Source: a virus. From it: a DNA stretch of 21,113 nt. A program made the position numbers and the translations under genes. This document shows positions 9,007-21,000 of this stretch, in pieces. The stretch covers positions 1-21,113 of IMG/VR virus record IMGVR_UViG_3300012954_002321. The stretch is one strand, 5' to 3'. Numbering within the stretch: position 1 is the stretch's first letter; the number at the start of each line of letters is the position of its first letter. The notes under the pieces are model-generated. The model saw only the letters and a program-made list of their open reading frames with translations, was not told the DNA's origin and made no database searches.

Positions 9007-12000
9007 AGGAGTTTGCTGTATAATTTTTGGACTTCAAGAAATTAGATCTAACGACCCTTGTTGAAGTAGTTATACCTGAAGTATATGCAGTGTAAGTCTT
9101 TAGTGCAGATCTTACACTGAGATCAATTCTTCCCCAACTAAAATCACCAATACCACCATCGGAAGTTGTGATTCCAGTAAATCCAGATGGAACACTAGTT
9201 GCATCTACAAATAATCTCTTGACCATTGTAGATATCCCAACAACATCTCTTGTAAAAGTTTCTTCACTAGCAACTTCATATATTCCGTCTACAAAAGTAG
9301 ATCCAACTCCAACATTAGAGTTTCTGATTATAAAATAATCATTTGCTTGAATAGAAGAGATTGTTACTGCAGTTCCTGCAACGACGGAGTTTCTAAGGAA
9401 AGAGTCATAGGGAACATGTATATCAAAGATTAATTTTGGTCCAGCAGTAGTTCCAAATCCAACTATGGTGCAATTATCACCAAAATAATTAACTACATTA
9501 CATTCTTCTTCAGTATGTCCTGGAGGAGAAATAAGAACTGTAGGTGTACTTGTATATGTATAACCGACTCCAGGTGAAGTAATCGCAACACCTGTCACAG
9601 TTCCACCAGCACTTATGGTAACTGTACCAAACGCTCTAGATTCGGAAGTATAACCAAAACTTACAGTAGCAGTTGTATACCCAACACCACCATCAGATAT
9701 GACTACAGAGGAGATTGTTCCAAATCCAGAAACAACAGCTGTTGCAGATGCGCCAACCTTTGATTCCTGAGGAATAAATGTAATTTTGTCTTGATGTGTT
9801 AAATCTGCTGCTTCATTTTGAGGATTGAACAGAGGTCTTAGTGTATCAACATATACTACAGTGGAACCTATTCCAACATTTTTGATTATGTAGGAAGTAG
9901 GATTAATAACAGGTTCATAAATTTCTCTATCTTTACCTGTAGGAATACCATTAATAATTTTATCTTCAGTTTGTCTACACCAAATAACTCTTCTCTCTAA
10001 AGTTACATCGTTTGTCAATCCAGGTCCATCATATGGATTTGTAACTACATTACCAGTTGAAATGAGGTCAAGAACACTTCTTTTTTCCTCATCAAGATTT
10101 GGAGTTTGTGTTTCTGGAATATACTGAAGTTGTAAGGTATCGCCTTTTGTAACAGTTTCAATAATATCTTCAAATCTAACATCAGTATCACCATTTCCTT
10201 TGTAAAATAGAATACTAACAGTGTCACCAATTTTTAGTGGTTCAGTAAATGTTAAAGTACTTCCTCCACTAAACTCATATCCAACACCTGGTTCCTGTAA
10301 AATATCGTTAACAAAAATAATTAGTATATCCTGAACGTTAATTTTGGAACCTGGAGAAGCAACAATAGAAGTAACTGCTCCATTTATTTTAAGAGGGAAG
10401 TCTTTTCTTACACCATCAATAAGAACTTCAATATTATCAAGTAACTGTAAAGTTCCAACTGACCATCCTGAAAACTTATCATCTGAAATTTCATTGACAG
10501 TAATTTGAAACTCATTTCCAGAGAAAGATGATGTGGTTGGAATCCCTGTCGTTCCCCCAATAGCAACAGTTAAAATTGCACCATCTCTATATCCATAACC
10601 AGTATTTTTAATTTCAAAATCAATTACACTTGATCCATTTCCAACAACAACATCGATAGTTGCTTCAGTGCCGACTCCAGCGATAGAAGAAGAACTATAG
10701 AATAGTCGCATATCAGAATATGATAAAGGATCATCAAATACCACAAATGGTTGATTTGTATGTGTGAAACCAACACCAGGATTTGTAATGGCGACTCCTG
10801 TAATATGACCGTTACTGATAGTGGCAACTCCAACAAATTGTATATTACCAGTTCCAGTGCTGGAAGTTCCAACACCAACATTAACGGTCTGAATCCCAGA
10901 TCTATATCCAGATCCAGTATTACCAATACTAATGGAAGATATAGTTCCAAATCCAGAGATGATTGCTGTTCCACCAGCAGATATTAGAGGTTGATATCCA
11001 AATCCTTCAGTTGAACCAACGGATACGATTATTCCACCTTTAGGAAAACTTGATATACCAACGTCCGGTCCAAGAGGAGTTTGTGGTGAACTTCCATTAA
11101 ATGAAACAGTGGTGATTCCTGAAGATTCTGATAGAGTATAATCTCCAAGAGTCGATGGAACTTGGAAGATATCATTAATCAAAACAACAGCATTTTCATT
11201 TTCAATGCCAGTTATATTTGAACCAGATTGTTTCAGCGTAAAATCTTTTGTTGTTCCATTAAACTTATCGTTTATATTATCAAAAACATAATTTCGACTA
11301 TATGAATCATTGGAACTACCTGATATTCCAGATCTTATGAATGATCTACCTTGGAAAGTAGAACTTGTGGTAATTCCTACGAAATCTCTTTCATCTGGAG
11401 GATTAGTAGTAGATCCAATAGGTGTATTACCAAAAGGTGCCTCCACAAAGTTAAGGACATTATCAATAATATTGTAGTTTCCAGATATTTTTGTAACTAA
11501 GTCGCCAGTTGCTGCTGCAGCAACTTTAGTTCCTAACCATCCCCTACGAACTCTGATAATGTTAGTGCTACCAATACCAACACCTTCAATCTTCATAATT
11601 TCATCATTAATTTTAATTATGTCCGAACCAAAGAATGATGTTATTCCACTAAATTTAACCAGACTATCAAAGATGGTTACACTAGTTGATAAACCAGTTG
11701 TTACTGATGTAGAGACTATAGGCGATTGTAAAAGATTATCGATAGCAACTATAACCTTTGCATTTTGATTTGTTGCTATAAATCTATGAGATGTTCCAAT
11801 ACCCACACTTTCAAGTTCTACTGCAACAGGAACTGGTTTAAGTGCATTTTCGGCGCTATTTGCAATTTTAATTTTATTATCGTCTACTTTAATGGCAAAA
11901 ATATTCTCTCCAGGTAAGAAGGTTGTATTTGCTGCCCCTGTAAATGATGTTGTCGCGATTCCGATTGCAGATGAAGCAGTTCCCACATGAACATACTCAA

Positions 12001-15000
12001 TTTTTTCACCACTTACATAAAAATGATTTGGAATTGTAATCGTATTATTTGTCAAATCAACTACATTACTGTCATTGCCAACGAAATACCTTTCAAAAAT
12101 CTCATCATTTTTATGAGTCAATCCAAATGATCTCTTAACATCAGACTCAGTTCCACTATAAGAACCAAACTCTCCACCGATAAAAGCATTGGTAAATGTA
12201 ATACCAGTGCCTAACGTAGTATCTTGATTAAGAGTAAGTGCATTCTTAAATACGGTTACCTTAGTTGCAATACTTGGATTTGGAGTAAATAGCAATGAAA
12301 CTGTTCCTGCACTATCAATACTTGTACCAAAAGTTCCTAAACCAACTCCCGTTGAGCATTCCGCGTATTCAGTAAAATACGTGTCATAAGAATTTGATGC
12401 CGTGAGGTAATCATCAACTACAACTATTTCTGAGATTTGATACTCTCCATTAGTGGTGTCAGCAACTTGTGCGATGAAATAAGCAGAGTCGTAATTGTTG
12501 TCATATTGTGATACAGTTGTAACACCTGGCGAACCAGATGCCGATATGGTTGTTGTTCTACCATCAAGTTCAGAGAACTGCAATTTAGTTGTTGTTATTC
12601 CTGAAGTATTTTCAGACAATGCAATCTGAACCGTGTTTATCACACCCGTACTTCCAATACCTACTCCAGGATGGAAATCGATTTCTAAATTACTACCTGA
12701 TATTGCTGCAGAATAAGTGCCAAGTCCAGCGCCACCGTAGGAATCAAATCCTCCAGTTGTCAACTGTCCAAACTCAAGTAGTTCAACATTAGTTCCATCA
12801 TGAGACACACTAAGTTCAACTGTTTCAAATTTATCATTTACTGTAGAATCAGGATTGATAGTTACTAAAACTTTGGCAGAGTTGTAGGTACTTGCAATGG
12901 AAACAATAGTAGCATCGGATCCAGATGTTATTTCTGTAGATGATGTATCTACCTGAATACCACTACCGAAGAAAGAAGTTCCTATTCCTATAGTTGCGAT
13001 CCCACTAATATTGTAAGATAATGTTGTTACATTGTAATCATTGACTACGGACTTAGTTGGGAAGAATAAAAGTTGCCCATCAGTTCCTGTAATAGAGAAG
13101 TCAAAAGAACCTTGATCATATTGAGTTTCGATTCTTCCATATTGGTTCATATATGCTCTTACACCGTCATGAACCAAATCAACTATAAGAAGTTGTCTTT
13201 GTTGTGTAAATCTTTTATCTCTAACATAAGTTACATACTTTACTCCTCTTGATTCAGATATATCAAAAGTATTGACTACACTAAAAGGAGTAGATCTAGG
13301 TTCACTGTTAAATTGACCACTTATATCGTCAATGGACAAAACTCTGTTTCCAATAGACTCAAAGTAATCCAACAAAATTCTGTTAGAAAATATCATTTCA
13401 TTGGACATTGTGCCAGAGTTGATATTATTCTCTCTTACTAAATCAAAATCATTAACACAATTAAGATCAATAACTTCTTGTATATCATTTACGGATACAA
13501 TGCCATCAGTAAGGGATGTAGCTCCAGACCCAACCACCATCGAATTTTCATTAGTGCTTTCCAGTTGGTAATCAGAGAATTTCTTATAACCTAATGTATG
13601 ATTAGTTGATGAAACAACATCATTCCAAGTATCAAATGGAATTCCAGATCTAAGAGAATATGAGAATCTTTGATAATAGAAATTATCTTGAACTCTTTGA
13701 AGAGAATAGTTGAGTTCTCCAGATTCATTTTGCCATCCTCTAATAACTTTAGAAGATGCATTAAAATCAAAATAGGATTCAAAAGAAGTTATAGTTGAGG
13801 CAATACTAACAAACTTAGACGATCTACCAGTTATTTTTTCATCAACTTTAAAATTATCATCTGATGATACTCTTATAATTGAGGTTACTGGATTCCAATC
13901 CTCAACAACTCCAGTTGCAGAATCAGATGTAACAGTTTCTCCAATAATGTAATCGTTAAGAACTAGATTTGGCTCAAAGATAGGAAAATGTTTTTGTGCT
14001 GTAATTCTACCTGAAGAATTCACTTCATCAAAAGAACCAGGAAATTCATCATCATTGAATAGATTGGACATGTTGAATGTAACAGATCCAATACCACCAA
14101 GATTCTGACTTACTTCAGTTAACTCAAATAACTTGTAGTTATATCCGGCAGAGTTATAATTTTTTCCAGTAGATCCGACTCCAACACTAACATTTTCAAT
14201 AAGAACTTTATCACCAACAATAAAGGGGAAACTATTTAATGTAGAGAATCCCACATTCATTGTAACTATAACATCTTTAGTTGCAGGCAAGTATTCAATT
14301 GTACTAATGCCTACACCGGAGTCAGTTCTAGTTGGAATGATTGTAGGAGGTACGTTGGATATTCCATTTGTATTTTTAAGAATCCTAATATTAGATTCTC
14401 CAAGTCTCATTTCAAGATCTACGTCATTAACTGGTAGTTGTGTTTTACCGTCAATAACAATTAGTTTTGGAGTGATAGAGAAACCTCTTCCAAAAGAGGT
14501 AATACCAACGCTATCAAATACTGCTAATGGTTCAATGCGAATAGTTTGTGGGAATAGTAATCTTGGTTTTAGGGTGCTATCGGATGGAAGGTTGAATCCA
14601 ATATCCTGAGTTGAAGTAGATTTAAGAGAACCAATGGTAGAACTCTGTGCCTCTAAAATAGCACCAGAACCGATTCCAGTGTTTACCTTGGTAATAGATG
14701 GGAGTTCATAATAATCATTACCTTCATTTAAAATTTCAATCCTAGCGATTGGACCAGTTGTGTGGTCGCAATCAGTCATGTATGTGAGTTCTGATATAGA
14801 TGATGCATAGGATACGCTTTCTGGAGGATTGGGAAGATCGTATGAGAAAGAAGTTGAAGAATCAATTTTTATCCTATGATTACCCGAATATTGACTATTT
14901 TTTATTTTTATTTGGTTTCCAGAAATTACATCAGTATCGACATTTACATCTGACTTGATTGTTGGCAGACTTGCATTATATACTAAATCAAACTTATAGA

Positions 15001-18000
15001 ATAAATCATCGGGTAAATTTGAACTTACAGATAAAACTGCTTTTCCACCAGCAGATCCTACCTGACCTGATCTAGTATATTCAAATACATTGCTATTATT
15101 GGATTTGTTAAAAGGAACTTTAAAATCTTTATCTCTATAAAGATTTAAATCAAATGCAGGGTAGTTGGATCCCAATACAGAATATCCAAGAGAGGAGTCT
15201 GAAAGATCAAAAGTAACGGTCGAGTCTTTGTATAAAGTTATTGAAGGATTGATGGGGTTAATATTTCCTCCATCAGATCCAGTGTCAGCGATTGAAACTG
15301 TGACAGGAATATCTCTCGTAGCATCATAATATGTGTTAGACAACTTAAAGTTGTTTTCATCAACTTTAGAGATATAATAAATTTTTTCGTTAGTTAATCC
15401 GTTAGCTACATTACTACCAACATCTACATTATAAATTACCTTTTCTCCACCTTCAAACTCATGACTTTGAACAAAGATTGTTCCAGTTGAGGTGTTAATG
15501 CCAGTTGAAGAGAATCCAAGAGGATTTACAATAATATTTCTATTATAATCATTATATTTTACGACTACATTTTTATTTGTTCTGGGATTTACTGATATAT
15601 CAACTCTATGTTTTGGACTAATACCATGTGTTTCAGCTGTACTTACTGTTACAGTATTTTTCTTAATCTGTGCAGTTATTACAGTATGATTAGTAGTAAA
15701 ACTATGGGTATTACCTACACCTACACCTTTAAAGAATAATGTCGATGAATTCCTATGAGATGCAGCGACTCCAACAAAAGTCCCCGTTGTTCCGAGACCA
15801 ACTCTTACAGTTGCAATTCCAATAAGATCATCATCTATTTTTGCGACAAAAACTTTTTGTCCGTCAGATAAAGTTGCTCCAAGACCAACATTAGTTTCAT
15901 CTTCTACGTATAGACCTACTCCACCAGTTCCTGGTGAATATGTCAACTGATCGCCAGTTTTAAATTTATGATTTTTAAAGAAGAGAGATTTAGTTGGAAT
16001 AAACTTTTGAGTAATTCCTGCGCCTGGATTGGCAAAAGAAAGAGTTGAACCAATACCAATTCCAGCAGTGGTCCCTAATCCAACAGTTTCAGAGGGATCA
16101 AAATAAACTTGTTCATTTCTTGTAAACTCATAGGTTGAGGTAATACCAGTTAATATATCAAAATTTCTTGAATCTTCAAGTAGTAACTTACCAATAGTGT
16201 GTCCAGTAGAAACAGTTCCTCGAACTGATCTTAGAACTCTAAATCTTGAGTTTTCAAAATCAACGTTTAAGACTTTTACTTTTTCTGTGCCAATCTCTAA
16301 GACATCATTTACCTTTGTGGAGAGAATATTACCAGTCACACTAAAGTGAGTAACAAGACCAGTAACACCCTCAGTGCCAATTGCAACTGCTGTTGTTCCG
16401 ACACCAGCAAGACGAAGGCGATTTGAGGAAATTCCTACAGAATAAGATCCTTCAATTCCAGTGCCATTTGTTGAAAGTCCAGTTATAGAAACTATATCAG
16501 AACGTAAGAACTCATGAGGATTATCACAAACAACCTCATAAACTCCAGACGTTTTTGGATATATTTCTACATCAGTGATAGAACTTGAAGCAACACTTAT
16601 ATTAGTAATAGATTTACCTTTTACTCTACTAATTTTTGCATAAGCACTGTTTCCGCCAGTTCCTTCATTATCGAATACTAAAGTTTCTCCAACTTTGTAG
16701 TTAGTTCCACCTGTCAAGATACCTATGGCGTCAATTGATCCTGGTACGACAGCATTGATTTTTGCAGTTTGACTAAACTTATTTGGAATGAAAAGATATG
16801 AATATAACTGAGTTTCTCCCTCAATCAAATTCAATGGATCAGTATTTCTACGAAGATCACTTTCTTCAAAATTAAAGTCATCCTGATTTGAAGATCCAGC
16901 AAAATTAAACTCATTAGGAATTGAATGATAGTTATCCCCAATAATATATGGGAAAACGGGTTTCTTATATTTTTCAAATACTCCAGATTGCTCAGTTTGC
17001 AAATCATTAACTGTCATGAAATATGCATAAGTTCCTTTTGGATATTCGGGAGTTATACAAAATCTTCCATTATTTTCATCAAGAACAGTTTCATCAGTTA
17101 CATTTTTGTGAGTATAGTCCTCAATAAAAAATCCTTCTGGAAATACTGATAATGGTGGTCTTTCAGATTTTAAATCAAGAGAATACCCAGTCTTCATCTG
17201 AGATATTACGCCGCCACTTCTAGTGGTATAAGCGTATGGACCATAAATTGGATTGCCATCATAAGCAAATCCTAAAATAGGAGAATGTTGATCTGAATCA
17301 ACTTCAATACTACTTACTTTACGAAGATCACTTTCACCATAAAGTATATTTGCCTCAGAATCTACAGAAAAATTACTCTCTCTTAGAATCCTAGGTGCGT
17401 ATAAATGAGCAAACTGTAGTTCATATTTACCTGATATAACTACACCATCGTCTTTAGTAAAGAATGGCAAATTCTTTTCAAATGCATTTACTCTCCAGGT
17501 TTTAAGATTTGAGTAGAATCTTGGTGGTAGTTCAGAATCAATTGAGGTTTGAACATCAATAGAAGTGTTTGATATGTCAAATCCGCCACCAGGTTCAGAA
17601 ACTATTACTTCTGACAAACTTCCATTTGAAATAATGGGCACTAAAACTGCGCCTTGACCATCACCATTGATAACTAAATCGGGAGGAGTATCATATCCAT
17701 ATCCAGAATTTAAAATAATAACTTGTGTAATTTTTCCATTGTTTATGATAGGTTTAACTTGAGCATTTTTTCCACCATTAATTGTAATCGTAGGTTGACG
17801 ATCAAGATTAATAACTTCAGATGATCCATAACCAACACCTTCATTTTCAATATGAACAGATGTTATTGTGCCACGTACTATTGGTTCAACTGATGCCTTA
17901 AATGTTTCTGTGCCAACAGAGGAAATACCAACCTCGCCAGAGAGAGTAGCAGTAATCTCTGGATAGTTAAAGATATGAGTTCCTACACCTACAGAGGTAA

Positions 18001-21000
18001 TATTTTCATATTGTTTAGTTCTATAGAAAAATTCCTTATCTGAACTAACTCCAACAGCAGAAAGTTTGAATGAATCTTTGTCTACTGTTGTTACATAGTA
18101 TTCTGTATTATTGGATAAACCTTCAGCAACAGTTCCTTCTACAGTATACTTAACAGTTTCACCGTCTTTGTAATCATGATTTTTAATACTGATAACATTG
18201 GAAGAAGTATTGATTCCTGATATAGATGCGGTTTTCTTTTTAGATTCATATCCACTTCCGCCAGTAACTATATTAATTGAAGATACTATTGATTTTTTGT
18301 TTACACTCTGAAGAGCATGTTTACCAACGCCAAATCCAGTTAAGGAAATAGTGTTAATGCCAGATACAGCACTAGCTTGTGTTGGATGCAATCTAACAGT
18401 TGTATTATCGACAGTTGATACAAAATATAATGCACTTGTGTCCAGACCGACTATAGGTTGATAATCAAAAGTTTTATACGCTACTTGCTCTGCATTTCTA
18501 AATTTGTGGAATGTTGCGAAACCAATGGTATCATTAACTAAAGAAACTTTATCAGATGCTTGATCCGCAAAAAATTCTGGGGCGTGGTCAATCAACTTCA
18601 TGTTGACAATACCAAATGCACCTTGTCCATTTCCACCTTCAATTTTTAAAGTTGGTTTAGACAAATAATCAAATCCACCTTCAAGCACCCTTACTTCTTT
18701 AACAGAACCAGAAACAGAAAGATGACCAGTTGCTCCAGAACCAACAGGATCACTAATAATCAAATTTGGAACATTTATAACATCAATATTATTAGAAGGA
18801 AATAAGATATCAACGCTTTCTATAGCACCATATTTAACAGTATCTTTTGATTTATAATTTAAAACTTCTACTCCATTTATTAATATACCAGTGGTTCCTG
18901 GTGTGGTCGAAGTTTTTGTTCCTTGATTAAGAGGAGCAGATATTTTTCTTAAAAGTTTTTGTGGTTTTAATGTTTTTTCAAAATTAACGTAAGGTATGAT
19001 AGTGCTGTCAGTTACAGTTGTGCTACTATCAACTGATACGTATCTTTGATTGTAGATATCATCATTACTTTTTGCAAATTTTAAAGTAAAACCATCAACT
19101 CTTTCAACAAAATACAGTCCATCAGCAAACAAACCTGCATTTCGTGCTGTTCTTGTTTTTACTGTTCCATCAGAATCGATGTATTTTTGATCAAAAGTAC
19201 TTGCTGCATAATAAATTGCTTCACCAGTATAATATCCATGCTCTACTCCTGGACTTATTTTAAACTCAGTTCCTTCAAAGGTTCCAGAAAAAGTTATTTT
19301 TCTTTGAGTTACCTGAATGGGTTGAGCATTATAACTGGGGATAGACGGAGAGGCAACAATATAACTTCCATCATCAGTTTTATATAAGTTGTCAACACCA
19401 GTTGAGAACTGATTAATTTTTGAAAACGTGTTAGATAATCCTTTTTGAATTTTTCTTTGTATTTTACTTACTTGAGATTCTTCTAATTTTCCTTGACCTC
19501 TTACTCTAAAACTTTTCTCATTATCAATAGATATTACAACAGAACTTAGTTTTGTATTATCTTTTAAGATAACAAAAATAGCGTTACCGACTTTTAAATA
19601 ATGTTTAGAGTTTAATGTAACACTATAAGTAAAATCTGACTTATCAAGTAATTCAACACTGTCTACACCATAAATCGAAGCTACATTGTATTCCCATCCT
19701 CTAGTTAGAAAATTATTTTCAGAAACTCCGTAAGTGGTGACATTTGCAGTTGTTCCTTTTTTAAGGGACAAAGTATTTTCTGGTAGTTTAGGTGATGTTT
19801 TAAGTACAGAGGATATTCTAACTTTTATTAGTTCGTTTTGATCTAACTTTGATCTACCATATGTAAAGGTGTTAATACCAACTGTGGATGCATCATTGAT
19901 ATTTTTAGTGAGATTTGTTACTCCAAAAAATTGAGTTAATGATTTTGAAGTGTAAGATACTACACCAGTAGTTGTATCCGAATAAGTAACATACAACTCA
20001 CCAGTAGTTCCAAAACCAACAGTAGAATCAACATCAATAATAGTTGATCCAGAAGAAACTGCTCCAATGATTCTTGTTGATGGTTCTACACTGAAAGCAC
20101 CATACTCTACACCTTCAACAATAATATCTCTATTATATCCACCATCAAAATTTAATTTATAATATGATTGCCCAAATCCAACCTCAATCTTTTCCACAGA
20201 GGTGATTGGCGCATATGATTTTCTAATCTTATCATCAAACTTATATGCATCTTGATATAAAGTTGCAGTATCTAAATTTTCTGGATTACCCTCAATTGGT
20301 TCCACGATCAACTGATTTACTATTTCATACCTAGCATTAGATGGAGTAAACAAAAACTCCGATGGTCTAATAACTGTTACATCTTCATTATATAATGCTT
20401 TGAATAAAATTTTGAACGATTCGTCAGTTCCTTTACTGAGATAAAAATCTTTGGACTGTTTTAAGAAAATATTTTGATTAAGATCTTTGTCAAGGGTTCT
20501 GTTTTGTAATCCAGGGAGAAGTTGATTTTTTGTTTTAAGAAGAAATTCTTTTAAAAATACAACACTTAGATTTTCAATAACAGATCCATCATTATGGTCA
20601 TCTGCTTCACTTTCTTCAAATACCAATTCGCTATTGTTTACACCACTCTTATATGAAGTGATTCCAACAAAACCTCTTTTACAACCTGTAAACGAATAAT
20701 CAGTCTTACCTCTATACGTGATTATTTCATTATCAATTTTTATTAATCCGTAAGTATCTGGAAATCCTACAGTTCCAGTGGGAGATGATACCGGATCTAC
20801 TTTGATTGTTTTATCATAAAAATTAAGATCATCTTGCAAAATAACAGATTCAACTATATTCGCTGAATTGTCTAACTTGATGTATTCATCGATATTCTGG
20901 ATTAAATCAGCAGGTCCACTTTGATATTCCTGTCCAAGATAGTACTGCTTTAAAAAGGAGGATACTAATGGATAATCTTCTTGCACATATGCAGGAAGTT

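Noticed and set aside
10624-10974. 116-residue minus-strand frame within the giant gene
   Set aside because: It is out of frame with a region whose main frame carries clear GxGY repeats. Its Leu/Ser-rich content is a frame-shift artefact of those repeats.
14307-14609. 100-residue plus-strand open frame
   Set aside because: It is a shadow of the giant gene, one of many short antisense frames expected over a 12-kb open frame.
1000-20000. Short recurring nucleotide strings resembling CRISPR-like or iteron repeats
   Set aside because: Spacing is irregular and each copy falls in frame on Gly-Thr turns of the encoded proteins, so they are coding repeats.
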